DNA of 64,000 nt. Origin: Burkholderiales bacterium. GTDB taxonomy: Bacteria; Pseudomonadota; Gammaproteobacteria; Burkholderiales; Burkholderiaceae_C. Below the pieces are notes generated by a model. That model worked only from the letters and a program-made list of their open reading frames with translations, ran no database searches and was not told the origin of the DNA. Made by a program: the position numbers and the translations under genes. Location: assembly GCA_947474755.1 (NCBI GenBank), contig CANJJE010000003.1:238763-302762 (forward strand), written 5' to 3'. Of the stretch, positions 48,193 through 58,725 are shown piece after piece (within the stretch, counting starts at the first letter, position 1; the number at the start of each line of letters is the position of its first letter).

Positions 48193-48269
<77 letters not shown>

Positions 48270-48334
48270 ACTGAGCCTATGACTATAACCGACTACCTCA
48301 CGCTGCGGTGAGATTCGGCAAGTCAATGTGATTG

Positions 48335-48730
48335 TTATTCAGCGGCTTCGGCAGCTTCGGTCGTGACCGCTTCAGGACGATCGACAAGTTCCACGAATGC
48401 CATTGGCGCGTTGTCGCCGACCCGAAAGCCCATCTTCAGAATTCGGGTGTAGCCGCCCGGGCGCGCCTGGTACCGCGGGCCGAGTTCATTGAACAGCTTG
48501 GTGACGATGTCGCGGTCACGGGTGCGGTCAAAGGCCAGTCGGCGGTTGGCCAGCGTCGGCTCTTTGGCGAGCGTGATCAGCGGCTCCACGACGCGGCGCA
48601 GTTCCTTGGCTTTGGGCACGGTGGTCTTGATGGCCTCGTGCTGCAAGAGCGAATTGCACATATTGCGAAGCATCGCCAGACGGTGCGACGATGTGCGGTT
48701 AAGTTTGCGAAGGCCGTGACGGTGACGCAT
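48335..48730 (-). CDS. rplQ: 50S ribosomal protein L17
   Basis: The 131-residue protein opens [17 protein letters not shown] and contains [24 protein letters not shown], both diagnostic of bL17, which lines the peptide exit region. It ends the alpha operon. A 144-base spacer with two hairpins separates it from rpoA, longer than most gaps in the cluster. An acidic EAAEAAE tail closes the protein. Confidence 0.97.
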   Translation of the reverse strand: MRHRHGLRKLNRTSSHRLAMLRNMCNSLLQHEAIKTTVPKAKELRRVVEPLITLAKEPTLANRRLAFDRTRDRDIVTKLFNELGPRYQARPGGYTRILKMGFRVGDNAPMAFVELVDRPEAVTTEAAEAAE

Positions 48731-48837
48731 GGTGAATGTCCTTTCTTGACTGACTTATGAACCCCAGCCGTATCAGGTACTGGGGGTGGTGATCAAACGT
48801 TTGAGCTCGAAAGCGCCACCCGTTTGTCATCTCCGAT

Positions 48838-48855
48838 GACGGCTTTCAAGCCGTC
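48838..48855 (-). other. hairpin in the rpoA-rplQ spacer
   Basis: On the minus strand GACGGCT-TGAA-AGCCGTC forms a seven-base-pair stem with a four-base loop 19 bases after the rpoA stop. No T-run follows, so it is more likely an RNA processing or stability element than a terminator. A second, weaker stem (CCCCAG/CTGGGG) lies further along the same spacer. Confidence 0.45.
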
Positions 48856-48874
48856 TCGGCTGTCTGACGCAGCA

Positions 48875-49861
48875 TTACCGCTTGTCCAATCCTTGCGGCG
48901 GCCAGTTCTCGAGGCGGCCCCCCAAGGTGAGGCCGCGTGAGGCCAGAACTTCCTTGATTTCATTGAGAGACTTTCGACCCAGGTTCGGCGTCTTCAGAAG
49001 CTCGGTCTCGGTGCGCTGAATCAGATCACCGATGTAGTAGATGTTCTCGGCCTTCAAGCAGTTCGCCGAACGCACCGTCAACTCCAGCTCATCGACCGGA
49101 CGCAGCAGAATCGGGTCGAACTGCGTATTGCGGCTCTGCGGCTCGTTGAACGCGGCGATTTCGCTGTTTTCCAGCTGAGCAAACACCGCCAACTGCTCGA
49201 CAAGAATCTTCGCCGAGGCGCGGATGGCCTCTTCGGGCGAAATGGCTCCGTTGGTGTTGATCTCCATCACCAGCTTGTCGAGGTCGGTGCGTTGCTCGAC
49301 GCGGGCACTTTCGACGGTGTAGCTCACACGAGCCACCGGCGAAAAGGAAGCATCAAGCACGATGCGGCCGATCGACTTGGTTGGCTCATCGCCAAAGCGA
49401 CGAAGGTTTCCAGGCACATAGCCGCGGCCCTTCTCAACCTTGATCTGCATGTCGAGCTTGCCGCCTTGCGACAGGTTCGCGATCACGTGGTTCGGGTTGA
49501 TGATCTCGACGTCATGAGGCGCCTGGATGTCGCCAGCCGTGACCGGACCTTCGCCGTCCTTGCGCAGCACCAGCGTAACTTCATCACGGTTGTGCAGGCG
49601 AAACACGACGCCCTTCAGGTTCAACATGATGTGGACAACATCTTCTTGCACGCCGTCGATCGTCGAGTACTCGTGCAGAACACCAGCGATGGTCACTTCG
49701 GTCGGCGCATAGCCGACCATAGACGACAGCAACACACGACGCAGTGCGTTGCCCAGTGTGTGTCCATACCCGCGCTCGAACGGCTCAAGCGTGACCTTGG
49801 CACGGTTGAGCGCGAGGGGTTCGACGTGGATGGCTTTAGGCTTGAGCAAGTTCGTTTGCAT
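48875..49861 (-). CDS. rpoA: RNA polymerase alpha subunit
   Basis: The 328-residue subunit dimerises to nucleate RNA polymerase assembly. The N-terminal domain (1-235) includes [24 protein letters not shown]; the C-terminal domain that contacts UP elements and activators contains [22 protein letters not shown] and [19 protein letters not shown]. Length and motifs are standard. It lies between rpsD and rplQ. Confidence 0.98.
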   Translation of the reverse strand: MQTNLLKPKAIHVEPLALNRAKVTLEPFERGYGHTLGNALRRVLLSSMVGYAPTEVTIAGVLHEYSTIDGVQEDVVHIMLNLKGVVFRLHNRDEVTLVLRKDGEGPVTAGDIQAPHDVEIINPNHVIANLSQGGKLDMQIKVEKGRGYVPGNLRRFGDEPTKSIGRIVLDASFSPVARVSYTVESARVEQRTDLDKLVMEINTNGAISPEEAIRASAKILVEQLAVFAQLENSEIAAFNEPQSRNTQFDPILLRPVDELELTVRSANCLKAENIYYIGDLIQRTETELLKTPNLGRKSLNEIKEVLASRGLTLGGRLENWPPQGLDKR

Positions 49862-50014
49862 TCGGTCTTTCTTTCAATACCCTCGGCTCGTTACGCCGAT
49901 AAGGCTGATGGACCCGTCGGTGCTGGCAACACCTGTCAACACCGATCTCGGGAAATACCTGGGACAGCGAGGGCTGCAGATCAGCGAGGACCTGCTACCT
50001 GCGCAGCAACCGGA

Positions 50015-50638
50015 TCAGCGTGAATACAGTTCGACGATCAACGCTTCCTTGATGTCAGCGCTCAATTCGTCGCGTTCCGGCGCCTTCTTGAAAACACCTT
50101 CCATCTTCGAGGCATCGACCTGGATCCAGCCTGGCAGGCCAATGGTTTCGGCAAGCTTCAGCGAATCGGCGATGCGCAATTGCTTCTTCGCTTTCTCTCG
50201 CACGCTGACCGCATCACCGATCTTGACGCTGTATGAAGCGATGTTGACCACCGCGCCATTGACCGTGATCGACTTGTGCGACACCAGCTGACGCGCTTCA
50301 GCGCGAGTCGAGCCAAAGCCCATGCGGTAAACGACATTGTCCAGACGGGACTCCAGCAGGGTCAGCAGGTTGGCGCCGGTGTTGCCCTTGCGGCGCTCGG
50401 CTTCGGCGAAGTAGCGGCGGAACTGACGCTCCAGCACGCCGTACATGCGCTTGACCTTCTGTTTTTCACGCAACTGCAGACCGAAGTCCGAGGTACGTGA
50501 ACCAGAGGTACGGCCGTGCTGACCGGGTTTGCTGTCGAATTTCGCCTTGTCGCCGATAGGACGGCGGGCGCTCTTGAGAAACAGGTCCGTGCCTTCGCGG
50601 CGGGACAGTTTCGCCTTGGGACCGAGATAACGTGCCAC
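50015..50638 (-). CDS. rpsD: 30S ribosomal protein S4
   Basis: The 207-residue primary 16S-binding protein has the S4 RNA-binding domain ([26 protein letters not shown]). It begins with [15 protein letters not shown] from a GTG start at 50638. In E. coli S4 is the translational repressor of the alpha operon. Here it is separated from rpsK by a 193-base spacer containing a strong hairpin terminator, so its expression may be partly uncoupled from rpsM-rpsK. Confidence 0.97.
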   Translation of the reverse strand: MARYLGPKAKLSRREGTDLFLKSARRPIGDKAKFDSKPGQHGRTSGSRTSDFGLQLREKQKVKRMYGVLERQFRRYFAEAERRKGNTGANLLTLLESRLDNVVYRMGFGSTRAEARQLVSHKSITVNGAVVNIASYSVKIGDAVSVREKAKKQLRIADSLKLAETIGLPGWIQVDASKMEGVFKKAPERDELSADIKEALIVELYSR

Positions 50639-50782
50639 GTTGATTCCTTAGATGACGATCTGACGCAGGTCGCTGTGCTTGGTCACAGAGGCTTGCGCGA
50701 GTCTGGCGAGTGTTTTTATTGGGCGCTCAGACGGTGGGCTTACCTGGGAGTCGGGTGAAGGGGAACTTCATCCGGTCCCAAC

Positions 50783-50816
50783 AAAAATGCCGGCGCTGCC
50801 CGAAAGCAGCACCGAC
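50783..50816 (-). terminator. intrinsic terminator/attenuator between rpsK and rpsD
   Basis: On the minus strand GTCGGTGCTGC pairs with GCAGCGCCGGC (11 base pairs, two of them G-T) around a six-base loop, immediately followed by ATTTTTGTT. This is a good Rho-independent terminator starting 16 bases after the rpsK stop. A second stem (GGATGAAG/CTTCACCC) lies just downstream at 50753-50773. The position inside the alpha operon suggests partial termination or attenuation before rpsD-rpoA-rplQ. Confidence 0.75.
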
Positions 50817-50831
50817 AAGCTTCGCTTCGAC

Positions 50832-51233
50832 TCAGATGCGACGGCGCTTTTGCGGCCGGCAGCCGTTGTGCGGCACCGGTGTTACATCAGAGATCAGGTT
50901 GATGCGAATACCAAGCGAGGCCAGCGCGCGAACCGACGATTCACGACCGGGGCCCGGGCCCTTGATGCGCACATCAAGATTCTTGATGCCTTGTTCCTGA
51001 GCGGCGCGTCCGGCCACTTCGGCGGCTACCTGTGCTGCGAAAGGCGTGCTCTTGCGCGAACCCTTGAATCCCTGGCCACCACTCGACGCCCATGACAGCG
51101 CACCGCCCTGGCGATCCGTGATGGTGATGATGGTGTTGTTGAAAGAAGCGTGGACGTGCGCGATGCCATCGGCGACGTTCTTGCGAACTTTCTTGCGCAC
51201 GCGCTGTGCTGCGGTATTGGGTGCTTTAGCCAT
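50832..51233 (-). CDS. rpsK: 30S ribosomal protein S11
   Basis: The 133-residue protein contains [21 protein letters not shown] and [18 protein letters not shown], diagnostic of uS11 of the 30S platform. The C-terminal [12 protein letters not shown] is conserved. It lies 40 bases below rpsM; downstream the operon meets a hairpin terminator before rpsD. Confidence 0.98.
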   Translation of the reverse strand: MAKAPNTAAQRVRKKVRKNVADGIAHVHASFNNTIITITDRQGGALSWASSGGQGFKGSRKSTPFAAQVAAEVAGRAAQEQGIKNLDVRIKGPGPGRESSVRALASLGIRINLISDVTPVPHNGCRPQKRRRI

Positions 51234-51273
51234 GTCGGTTCTTTCTTAAGCTTGTGCTGTCAGGCGGCTGCAA

Positions 51274-51639
51274 TCACTTCTTGACCAGAGCGCCAGACTT
51301 GCGCGGACCCTTGCGAGTGCGCGCGTTGGTCTTGGTACGTTGACCGCGAACGGGTAAGCCGCGACGATGGCGAAAACCACGATAGCAGCCTAAATCCATC
51401 AGGCGCTTGATGTTGATCGACATCTCACGACGCAGATCGCCTTCAATGGTCAAACGGCCGATCTCGTCGCGAATGCGCTCGAGATCGGTGTCGGTCAGGT
51501 CCTTGATCTTGCGGTCGAACGGCACGCCACTGTTGACGCAAATCTTTTGCGCCGTGGTCCTTCCAACACCGTAAATGGATGTCAGACCGATTTCTGCGTG
51601 CTTGTGCGGCGGAATGTTGATACCAGCAATGCGTGCCAT
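51274..51639 (-). CDS. rpsM: 30S ribosomal protein S13
   Basis: The 121-residue uS13 of the 30S head starts [26 protein letters not shown] and ends in the basic [17 protein letters not shown] tail that reaches the P site. It begins the alpha group rpsM-rpsK-rpsD-rpoA-rplQ. The 36-base gap from rpmJ leaves no room for an S4-type pseudoknot leader of the E. coli kind. Confidence 0.98.
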   Translation of the reverse strand: MARIAGINIPPHKHAEIGLTSIYGVGRTTAQKICVNSGVPFDRKIKDLTDTDLERIRDEIGRLTIEGDLRREMSINIKRLMDLGCYRGFRHRRGLPVRGQRTKTNARTRKGPRKSGALVKK

Positions 51640-51675
51640 GGGCTTCCTCTAATGTCTTGGGGTCGAAGCGCTGAA

Positions 51676-51789
51676 TCAGCCTTGACGCTGTTTGTGGCGC
51701 GGATCGGTGCAGATCACGCGGACCACACCTTTACGGCGGATCACTTTGCAGTTCCGGCACATTTTCTTGACTGACGCAGCTACTTTCAT
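51676..51789 (-). CDS. rpmJ: 50S ribosomal protein L36
   Basis: The 37-residue protein opens [20 protein letters not shown] and ends in [12 protein letters not shown]. Cys11, Cys14, Cys27 and His32 form the zinc ribbon, so this is the zinc-binding form of bL36. The gene lies between infA and rpsM, its usual place at the spc/alpha junction. Confidence 0.97.
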   Translation of the reverse strand: MKVAASVKKMCRNCKVIRRKGVVRVICTDPRHKQRQG

Positions 51790-51855
51790 GGATTCTCCTG
51801 TGCCCGACCGGGCCATCTCAGCACTGACTAAATTGTCTCTATCCGAACGCAGAGC

Positions 51856-52074
51856 CTACTTGGCTCTGAACACGATCCGCGCGCGACTCAGGTCATAAGG
51901 CGTGAGTTCAACGGTCACCTTGTCGCCAGGGAGGATCCGGATGTAATGCATGCGCATCTTTCCCGAAATGTGTCCCAGCACGATGTGCCCGTTCTCCAGC
52001 TTGACCCGGAAAGTCGCGTTAGGAAGATTCTCAAGAATCTCCCCCTGCATCTGAATAACGTCGTCTTTCGCCAT
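51856..52074 (-). CDS. infA: translation initiation factor IF-1
   Basis: The 72-residue OB-fold protein occupies the A site of the 30S subunit during initiation. [23 protein letters not shown] and [19 protein letters not shown] are diagnostic. It sits between secY and rpmJ, as is common in betaproteobacteria. A seven-base-pair inverted repeat (CAGAGCC/GGCTCTG, 51850-51868) spans its stop codon. Confidence 0.98.
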   Translation of the reverse strand: MAKDDVIQMQGEILENLPNATFRVKLENGHIVLGHISGKMRMHYIRILPGDKVTVELTPYDLSRARIVFRAK

Positions 52075-52125
52075 GCGGTCCGATATGTGACTCCGCTGAT
52101 TGCCGTGGCCCGCAGGCCATGTAGA

Positions 52126-53436
52126 TCAACTCGGTTTGAAATTCGCTTTCTTCAGCAAGGATTCGTACTGCTGGCTCTGCACATAACTTTGAACCTGCGC
52201 CCAGAAATCCATCGTCACCACCACGATGATCAGCAACGAGGTACCGCCGAAATAAAACGGCACGTTGTACTTCAGCACCAGGAATTCAGGCAGTAGACAC
52301 ACGGCCGTGATGTAGATGGCGCCGGCCAAGGTAAGTCGCGACAGAATTCGATCGATGTGCTTGGCCGTTTGATCACCCGGGCGGATGCCTGGGATGAAGG
52401 CTCCACTCTTCTTCAGGTTGTCCGCGGTTTCGCGGCTGTTGAACACGAGCGCGGTGTAAAAGAAGCAGAAAAAGATGATTGCAGTGGCATACAGCAACAC
52501 ATAGATGGGCTGACCCGGAGCCAGCAGACCAGCCAAGTCCTTCAACCAGCGCAATCCATCACCCGTGGCGAACCAGCCAACGACCGTCGCAGGCAACAAG
52601 ATGATCGACGACGCAAAGATCGGCGGGATCACGCCCGACATGTTCAGCTTCAGCGGCAGATGCGACGATTGACCACCGTAGACCTTGTTACCTACCTGGC
52701 GCTTCGCGTAATTGACCAGAATCTTCCGTTGCCCTCTTTCGACGAAGACAACGGCAAAAGTAACGGCAGCGACGACCACAAGGATGAACAAGCAGGCTAG
52801 GGTACTCATCGAACCGGTGTTCACCAGTTCGATCAGCCCACCAATGGCACTCGGCAAACCAGCGGCGATACCCGCAAAGATCAGGATGGAAATCCCGTTG
52901 CCCAAGCCGCGCTCGGTGATCTGCTCACCGAGCCACATCAGAAACATCGTCCCGGCCACCAGACTGACAACCGCCGTCATGCGGAAACCGAAACCGGGGG
53001 AAATAACGAGCCCTTGCGATCCTTCGAGCGCAATCGCGATACCCAACGATTGGAAGATGGCCAATCCCAGTGTGCCGTACCGCGTGTACTGTGTGATCTT
53101 TCGGCGGCCGGCCTCGCCTTCCTTCTTCAATGCTTCCAGCGTCGGCACGACGTAGGTCATCAGCTGCATGATGATCGACGCCGAAATGTACGGCATGATG
53201 CCCAGCGCGAAGACGGTGAATCGCGACAGCGCACCACCGGAGAACATGTTGAACAAGCTGAGAATTCCGCCCTGCTGGCCCTTGAACAATTCCGCCAGCT
53301 GGTTCGGGTCGATGCCGGGGACAGGAATGTGCGCCCCCATGCGGTAGACCACCAAGGCCAGCAACAAGAAAATCAGGCGCCGACGCAGATCCCCGAACTT
53401 GCCGCTCTTGGCCAATTGGTTTGCGTTGGTAGCCAC
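52126..53436 (-). CDS. secY: preprotein translocase subunit SecY
   Basis: The 436-residue protein has ten predicted membrane helices and forms the protein-conducting channel with SecE and SecG. Landmarks are [15 protein letters not shown] (plug region), [12 protein letters not shown] and the cytoplasmic loop [16 protein letters not shown]. It follows rplO in the spc group. Confidence 0.98.
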   Translation of the reverse strand: MATNANQLAKSGKFGDLRRRLIFLLLALVVYRMGAHIPVPGIDPNQLAELFKGQQGGILSLFNMFSGGALSRFTVFALGIMPYISASIIMQLMTYVVPTLEALKKEGEAGRRKITQYTRYGTLGLAIFQSLGIAIALEGSQGLVISPGFGFRMTAVVSLVAGTMFLMWLGEQITERGLGNGISILIFAGIAAGLPSAIGGLIELVNTGSMSTLACLFILVVVAAVTFAVVFVERGQRKILVNYAKRQVGNKVYGGQSSHLPLKLNMSGVIPPIFASSIILLPATVVGWFATGDGLRWLKDLAGLLAPGQPIYVLLYATAIIFFCFFYTALVFNSRETADNLKKSGAFIPGIRPGDQTAKHIDRILSRLTLAGAIYITAVCLLPEFLVLKYNVPFYFGGTSLLIIVVVTMDFWAQVQSYVQSQQYESLLKKANFKPS

Positions 53437-53479
53437 GGGGTGCGACTCAGCTTTTCAGGAGTGAAGCGAACGCCAGGAC

Positions 53480-53917
53480 TCAGGCCACCGAGCCGCCAGC
53501 GGCTTCGATCGCCGCCTTGGCACCTGCAGTTGCAGCAACACCCTTGAGCAAGACGGGCTTGGTCAAATCGCCGGTCTTGATGACCTTGACGACCTTGGCA
53601 ATCTGGGCAACCAAGCCAGCTTGCTTGAGTGACAGCAAGTCGACTTCAGAGGCGCCAAGCGCCTCCAGATCGCTCAACGTGATCTCGGCGTTGTACTTCA
53701 GCGAGGCAGACTTGAAGCCGCGCTTTGGCAGGCGCCGTTGCAAAGGCATTTGACCGCCTTCGAAACCGACCTTGTGGTATCCGCCGGAACGTGATTTCTG
53801 GCCCTTGTGGCCGCGACCAGCAGTCTTGCCAAGCCCCGAACCGATGCCGCGACCGACTCGGCGACGCTGACGCTTCGAACCCTCGGCGGGTTTGATGGTG
53901 TTGAGTTCCATAGTCAT
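53480..53917 (-). CDS. rplO: 50S ribosomal protein L15
   Basis: The 145-residue uL15 has the Gly/Arg/Lys-rich N-terminal arm ([28 protein letters not shown] region, about 18-45) and [18 protein letters not shown]. It enters the core of the large subunit late in assembly. It lies between rpmD and secY, 43 bases before secY. Confidence 0.97.
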   Translation of the reverse strand: MTMELNTIKPAEGSKRQRRRVGRGIGSGLGKTAGRGHKGQKSRSGGYHKVGFEGGQMPLQRRLPKRGFKSASLKYNAEITLSDLEALGASEVDLLSLKQAGLVAQIAKVVKVIKTGDLTKPVLLKGVAATAGAKAAIEAAGGSVA

Positions 53918-53933
53918 CTTTTCCAGGTCGATC

Positions 53934-54116
53934 TCACAGCACCTTGAGCAGGTACGAGATCTTGTTGATCATGCCGCGCACGGCCGGCGTATCTTCCAGC
54001 TCGGACTCGCTGTTCAGCTTGCGCAAACCCAGGCCGCGCACCGTGGCGCGATGGGATTCTCGGGTTCCAGCAATGCTGCGAACCAGTTTGATCTTGACGG
54101 TTTGTTTGTCAGCCAT
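53934..54116 (-). CDS. rpmD: 50S ribosomal protein L30
   Basis: The 60-residue uL30 reads [27 protein letters not shown] and ends [14 protein letters not shown] take the ATG at 54116, which gives normal length; in-frame codons further upstream belong to rpsE sequence. It sits 20 bases after rpsE and 16 before rplO. Confidence 0.97.
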   Translation of the reverse strand: MADKQTVKIKLVRSIAGTRESHRATVRGLGLRKLNSESELEDTPAVRGMINKISYLLKVL

Positions 54117-54136
54117 TTCGATTCTCCGACCGAGCT

Positions 54137-54655
54137 TCAGTTGAAGATCTGCTCGACCGTCAGGCCGCGCTTGGCAGCCACTTCGGCCGGGGTGCTGGTG
54201 TGCTTCAAAGCGTCCAAGGTGGCGCGGACGAGGTTGTAGGGGTTCGACGAGCCGAGGCTCTTGCACACGATGTCAGTCACGCCCATCACCTCAAAAACTG
54301 CACGCATCGGGCCGCCAGCGATGATGCCGGTACCCGCAGGTGCTGGCGCCATCAAGACGTGAGAAGCGCCGTGCTCCCCAACCACTTTGTGGTGGATCGA
54401 GCCGCTCTTCAAAGACACCTTGACCATGTTGCGGCGCGCAGCCTCCATCGCCTTTTGAACAGCGACTGGCACTTCCTTGGCCTTGCCCTTGCCCATTCCG
54501 ATGCGACCATCTCCATCGCCGACCACTGTCAGCGCAGCAAAAGACAGCGTGCGGCCGCCCTTGACCACCTTGGTGACACGGTTGACCGCGATCATCTTTT
54601 CCTTGAGGCCGTCGTCATTACCTTCGGTCTGTGCGCGGGGTTGAAACTTTGCCAT
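54137..54655 (-). CDS. rpsE: 30S ribosomal protein S5
   Basis: The 172-residue uS5 contains the N-terminal dsRBD-like domain with [24 protein letters not shown] and [11 protein letters not shown], and the C-terminal domain with [26 protein letters not shown]5 affects fidelity and mRNA unwinding; the positions of spectinomycin-resistance changes are near the KVVKGGR loop, which looks wild type. Confidence 0.98.
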   Translation of the reverse strand: MAKFQPRAQTEGNDDGLKEKMIAVNRVTKVVKGGRTLSFAALTVVGDGDGRIGMGKGKAKEVPVAVQKAMEAARRNMVKVSLKSGSIHHKVVGEHGASHVLMAPAPAGTGIIAGGPMRAVFEVMGVTDIVCKSLGSSNPYNLVRATLDALKHTSTPAEVAAKRGLTVEQIFN

Positions 54656-54670
54656 TGTCGAATTCCTTGC

Positions 54671-55036
54671 TTAGAACTGGAGGCCGGCTTCGCGGGCTGC
54701 TTCGGCCAGCGCCTTGACTCGTCCGTGATATGCGAAGCCTGCGCGGTCGAAAGCGACCTTCTCTATGCCGGCGGCCTTCGCCTTTTCGGCAATGCGCTTG
54801 CCGATCAGCGCAGCAGCGCCGACATTGGCACCCTTGCCAGGTGCGCCAAGCTCCTTTCGCACGTCGGCTTCCACCGTCGATGCGCTGGCCAGCACGCTGG
54901 TGCCGTCATCGGAAATAACACTGGCGTAGATGTGCAGGTTGGTGCGGAAAACAGTCAACCGAGCGACGCGCTGCCGAGCGATGCGAACACGGGTTTGCCG
55001 CGATCGACGGGTGCGCTGGTCTTTCTTGTTCAACAT
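54671..55036 (-). CDS. rplR: 50S ribosomal protein L18
   Basis: The 121-residue uL18 binds 5S r[31 protein letters not shown] and [33 protein letters not shown] are conserved. It lies 12 bases below rplF and 15 before rpsE. Confidence 0.98.
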   Translation of the reverse strand: MLNKKDQRTRRSRQTRVRIARQRVARLTVFRTNLHIYASVISDDGTSVLASASTVEADVRKELGAPGKGANVGAAALIGKRIAEKAKAAGIEKVAFDRAGFAYHGRVKALAEAAREAGLQF

Positions 55037-55048
55037 GTCATCCGCTCC

Positions 55049-55582
55049 TTACTTCTTCTTGGTCTCTTTGATCGTGATCTTCTCGCCCACGTACCGGATG
55101 CCCTTGCCCTTGTAGGGCTCGGGCGGGCGAATGGCCCGCACTTCCGCGGCAATCTGGCCCACGACCTGACGGTCAGAGCCCTTGATCACGATTTCGGTCG
55201 GGGTCGGGCATTCGACCTTCACGCCCTCGGGCATGTCTTTGCCGACAGGGTGCGAAAAACCAACCTGCAGGTTGAGCTTGCTGCCCACAGCCTGCGCCTT
55301 GAAGCCCACACCTACTAGCGAGAGCCGCTTCTCGAAGCCCTTGCTGACGCCGCCGACCATGTTCGCGACCAGCGCGCGCATGGTGCCGGACATCGCGTCC
55401 GCAGCGGTACTGTCATTCGCAGGCGCGAACTCGAGCTTGCCAGCGGTGTTGTTGATGTTCACCAAAGGACTCGCGGGTCGGACCAGCGTACCCAACGGCC
55501 CCTTGACCACGATCTGCTCTGCGGTCACCGAAAAATCCAAGCCCTGCGGCAAGGAGATCGGCATCTTTCCAACTCTGGACAT
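55049..55582 (-). CDS. rplF: 50S ribosomal protein L6
   Basis: The 177-residue uL6 has two similar alpha/beta halves and ends with the [16 protein letters not shown] motif that contacts the sarcin-ricin region and factor-binding site. It starts 15 bases after rpsH. Confidence 0.98.
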   Translation of the reverse strand: MSRVGKMPISLPQGLDFSVTAEQIVVKGPLGTLVRPASPLVNINNTAGKLEFAPANDSTAADAMSGTMRALVANMVGGVSKGFEKRLSLVGVGFKAQAVGSKLNLQVGFSHPVGKDMPEGVKVECPTPTEIVIKGSDRQVVGQIAAEVRAIRPPEPYKGKGIRYVGEKITIKETKKK

Positions 55583-55597
55583 GTGCTGACTCCTCTC

Positions 55598-55993
55598 TTA
55601 GGCGACGTAGCAAAGAACTTCGCCACCGATGCCGACCTGGCGCGCCTTGCGATCGGTCATCACGCCCTTCGGCGTGGTCACGATGGCAACACCGAGGCCG
55701 TTCTTGACATTCGGAATGTCGTGGCGGCCCTTGTAGATACGAAGACCCGGGCGGCTGACGCGCTCGATGTGCTCGATCACTGGCTTGCCCGCGTAATACT
55801 TCAGTGCGATCTGCAACTGCGGCTTGTCGGCCTCACCGACCACAGCGTAGCCGTCCACGTAGCCCTCGTCCTTCAGCACCTGGGCGATCGCGATCTTCAG
55901 CTTGGAAGACGGCATCGTCACGGAAGGCTTTTCGACCATCTGGGCGTTGCGAATGCGGGTCAGCATATCGGCGATAGGATCACTCATGCTCAT
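55598..55993 (-). CDS. rpsH: 30S ribosomal protein S8
   Basis: The 131-residue uS8 binds the central domain of 16S rRNA and in E. coli represses the spc operon. It opens [29 protein letters not shown] and ends with [21 protein letters not shown]. The start could be the ATG two codons later. It lies 27 bases below rpsN. Confidence 0.98.
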   Translation of the reverse strand: MSMSDPIADMLTRIRNAQMVEKPSVTMPSSKLKIAIAQVLKDEGYVDGYAVVGEADKPQLQIALKYYAGKPVIEHIERVSRPGLRIYKGRHDIPNVKNGLGVAIVTTPKGVMTDRKARQVGIGGEVLCYVA

Positions 55994-56020
55994 GCGAATA
56001 TCTCCTGATCGACGCGCCGC

Positions 56021-56326
56021 TTACCAGCTCGCCTTGATGACACCGGGAATGTCGCCCTTGAAGGCCAATTCACGAATCTTGTTGCGGCCCAGGCCAAACT
56101 TGCGGAAGGTGCCGCGCGGACGCCCCGTCAATGCGCAACGATTGCGCTGACGGGTCGGATAGGCATTGCGCGGTAGCTTTTGCAACTCGAGACGAGCGGC
56201 ATAGCGCTCCTCGTCGGACTTCTTGGCGTCGTTGGCGATGCCCTTGAATTCAGCGTACTTCTTGGCGTACTTGGCGGCGAGTTGCTCGCGCTTGAGTTCG
56301 CGCTGGATCAGTGAAACTTTTGCCAC
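56021..56326 (-). CDS. rpsN: 30S ribosomal protein S14
   Basis: The 101-residue uS14 is the long, zinc-free form: [30 protein letters not shown] lacks the paired CxxC motifs of the short form. The start is GTG at 56326 ([13 protein letters not shown] follows), eight bases after the rplE stop; an upstream in-frame ATG would overlap rplE and adds no similarity. Confidence 0.96.
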   Translation of the reverse strand: MAKVSLIQRELKREQLAAKYAKKYAEFKGIANDAKKSDEERYAARLELQKLPRNAYPTRQRNRCALTGRPRGTFRKFGLGRNKIRELAFKGDIPGVIKASW

Positions 56327-56334
56327 GGTCAGCC

Positions 56335-56889
56335 TCAGTTCTTGAATGGGAACTTGAATGCAGCAAGCAATGCCTTGCATTCGTCGTCGCTCTTCGCGGT
56401 GGTGGTGATGCTGATATTCAGCCCACGCAACGCGTCCACCTTGTCATACTCGACCTCGGGGAAAATGATCTGCTCTTTCACGCCGATGTTGTAATTGCCT
56501 CGACCATCGAACGAGCGACCCGAAATACCCCGGAAGTCGCGAACGCGTGGCAAAGCGATGGTGACGAAGCGGTCGAGGAATTCATACATCTGAACCCCGC
56601 GCAATGTGACCATACAACCGATGGGCACGCCGTCGCGAATCTTGAAGCCGGCGATGGCCTTCTTCGACTTGGTGACGACCGGTTTCTGGCCAGCGATTTT
56701 CGTTAGGTCGCTGACCGCATGCTCCATGACTTTCTTGTCCGAGACCGCCTCGCTCACGCCCATGTTGAGCGTGATCTTGGTGAGGCGAGGAACCTCCATC
56801 ACAGACTTGTAGCCGAATTTGGCCACCAAACCAGGCGCGATCGTGTCCCGGTAAATGGCTTGCAGGCGAGCGGGTTGTTGTTGAGCCAT
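56335..56889 (-). CDS. rplE: 50S ribosomal protein L5
   Basis: The 184-residue uL5 binds 5S rRNA and contacts the P-site tRNA. Conserved parts are [37 protein letters not shown] and the [29 protein letters not shown] block. It starts nine bases after rplX. Confidence 0.98.
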   Translation of the reverse strand: MAQQQPARLQAIYRDTIAPGLVAKFGYKSVMEVPRLTKITLNMGVSEAVSDKKVMEHAVSDLTKIAGQKPVVTKSKKAIAGFKIRDGVPIGCMVTLRGVQMYEFLDRFVTIALPRVRDFRGISGRSFDGRGNYNIGVKEQIIFPEVEYDKVDALRGLNISITTTAKSDDECKALLAAFKFPFKN

Positions 56890-56898
56890 GTCTGACCT

Positions 56899-57216
56899 TT
56901 AAGCCTTAATTTCTTCGCCGCTCGACTTGTAAACGCGGACCTTCTTGCCATCGGCGAGCAGCTTGATCCCGACGCGATCGGCCTTGCCGGATGCAGCATT
57001 GAAAATCGCCACGTTCGACTGGTGGATCGGCATCGTCTTCTCGACCACCCCACCTGTCGTGCCCTTCATCGGGTTCGGCTTGACGTGCTTCTTGACGATG
57101 TTCACGCCATCGACCGTGACACGGTCTTCATCGACGCGTGCAGCGACAACGCCACGCTTGCCCTTGTCGCGACCGGTCAACACGATGACCTGATCGCCCT
57201 TGCGGATCTTGTTCAT
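56899..57216 (-). CDS. rplX: 50S ribosomal protein L24
   Basis: The 105-residue uL24 is an early assembly protein with a KOW motif: [19 protein letters not shown] at the N-terminus and [29 protein letters not shown]. It lies between rplN and rplE in spc order. Confidence 0.98.
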   Translation of the reverse strand: MNKIRKGDQVIVLTGRDKGKRGVVAARVDEDRVTVDGVNIVKKHVKPNPMKGTTGGVVEKTMPIHQSNVAIFNAASGKADRVGIKLLADGKKVRVYKSSGEEIKA

Positions 57217-57236
57217 AAGCTATTTCCTGTCGCGGC

Positions 57237-57605
<369 letters not shown>

Positions 57606-57680
57606 TTTTCGTGTGTCCCAACTTGCATGTCCCGCAAACTGCCGAAGCAAATTTGCAATCCATCAGTCTTGGGCCCGTGA

Positions 57681-57749
57681 CCCCTGCACGGTCAACTGTG
57701 CAAGGGCAGTTTTGGGTGGAGCCGGAATTTGAGCCGAGGAACCTCGGCT
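57681..57749 (-). other. two hairpins in the rpsQ-rplN spacer
   Basis: On the minus strand the spacer contains AGCCGAGG-TT-CCTCGGCT (57732-57749, eight pairs) and CCCTTGCAC/GTGCAGGGG (57681-57706, nine pairs with one G-T, eight-base loop). Neither has a T-run. Both would lie in the leader of a transcript starting at the upstream promoter candidate, so they may take part in spc-leader regulation or S10 transcript processing. Confidence 0.5.
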
Positions 57750-57771
57750 TGCTTTTCCAACGAAGCCGATG

Positions 57772-57801
57772 AGTCTAGCAGGAAAAGACAACCAAGGTCA
57801 A
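57772..57801 (-). promoter_or_regulatory. candidate spc-group promoter upstream of rplN
   Basis: TTGACC (57796-57801, five of six to consensus) and TAGACT (57772-57777, four of six) are 18 bases apart on the minus strand, with the -35 overlapping the rpsQ stop. It lies at the S10/spc boundary, where E. coli has a separate spc promoter. Confidence 0.55.
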
Positions 57802-58079
57802 ACTTCTCGGGCCTTCTGGAGCAACTTGGTGACGACCCAGGCCTTGGTCTTCGAAATCGGGCGCGTTTCGGAGATTTCGACCACGTCCCCGTTCTTGAAC
57901 TCGTTGTTCTCGTCGTGCGCGTGGTACTTGCTCGTCCTCGCGACAATCTTTCCATAGAGTTCGTGCTTGGTACGACGCTCGATCAGCACGGTGATCGTCT
58001 TGCTACGCTGGTCGCTGACCACCTTGCCGACTAGAGTGCGGACGGTCTTCTTGCCGCCGACGGGTTGAGCTTCGGTCAT
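57798..58079 (-). CDS. rpsQ: 30S ribosomal protein S17
   Basis: The 93-residue uS17 has an OB fold: [42 protein letters not shown]. Its ATG overlaps the rpmC stop (ATGA). It is the last gene of the S10 group; 192 bases follow before rplN. Confidence 0.98.
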   Translation of the reverse strand: MTEAQPVGGKKTVRTLVGKVVSDQRSKTITVLIERRTKHELYGKIVARTSKYHAHDENNEFKNGDVVEISETRPISKTKAWVVTKLLQKAREV

Positions 58080-58285
58080 TTCGCAGCTCCTTTCGCTTCA
58101 CGTTGCTTCTGGGCGATCACGGTCTTCGCGCGAGCGATATCGCGACGCGTCTTGCCGAGCTGGGTGTGGTTGGCCAACTGCTGCGTGGCCTTTTGCATGC
58201 GCAGGCCGAAATGGGCCTTCAACAGGTCGCTGACTTCCTTCTGCAGGCCAGCGATGTCTTTCGCGCGGAGTTCGGATGCTTTCAC
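58076..58285 (-). CDS. rpmC: 50S ribosomal protein L29
   Basis: The 69-residue uL29 sits at the peptide exit. It is a two-helix hairpin: [31 protein letters not shown], then [24 protein letters not shown]. It overlaps rpsQ by four bases and follows rplP by 21. Confidence 0.98.
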   Translation of the reverse strand: MKASELRAKDIAGLQKEVSDLLKAHFGLRMQKATQQLANHTQLGKTRRDIARAKTVIAQKQREAKGAAK

Positions 58286-58306
58286 TTGGATGGTCTCCGT
58301 GGGGCG

Positions 58307-58723
58307 TCAAGCGCCAACCTGGCGAGCGACGAAAGTACAGCTCAGCGGCAACTTGGCGGCTGCGAGAGTGAACGCCTCTCGTGCCAGTGCTTCGGGCACA
58401 CCGTTGATTTCGTAGAGCACCTTGCCCGGCTGAATCTCGGCAACGTAGTACTCCGGATTGCCCTTGCCGTTGCCCATGCGGACTTCAGCCGGCTTCTGTG
58501 AAATGGGCTTGTCCGGAAATATGCGGATCCAGATTCGGCCGCCGCGCTTCACGTGACGAGAAATCGCACGACGAGCAGCTTCGATCTGGCGCGCCGTCAG
58601 TCGACCACGCTCGGTAGCCTTCAAGCCGTATTCGCCGAACGACACCTTCGCGCCACGAGTGGCGACACCCGTGTTGCGGCCCTTTTGTTCCTTGCGGAAT
58701 TTTCTGCGTGCAGGTTGCAGCAT
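58307..58723 (-). CDS. rplP: 50S ribosomal protein L16
   Basis: The 138-residue uL16 lies near the A site. It opens [19 protein letters not shown] and contains [51 protein letters not shown]. It starts two bases after rpsC. Confidence 0.98.
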   Translation of the reverse strand: MLQPARRKFRKEQKGRNTGVATRGAKVSFGEYGLKATERGRLTARQIEAARRAISRHVKRGGRIWIRIFPDKPISQKPAEVRMGNGKGNPEYYVAEIQPGKVLYEINGVPEALAREAFTLAAAKLPLSCTFVARQVGA

Positions 58724-58725
58724 GC

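Noticed and set aside
49934..49939. Perfect TTGACA on the minus strand in the rpsD-rpoA gap
   Set aside because: No acceptable -10 hexamer lies 15-19 bases downstream.
51850..51868. Inverted repeat across the infA stop as a terminator
   Set aside because: Seven pairs but no T-run, and transcription must continue into rpmJ and the alpha genes.
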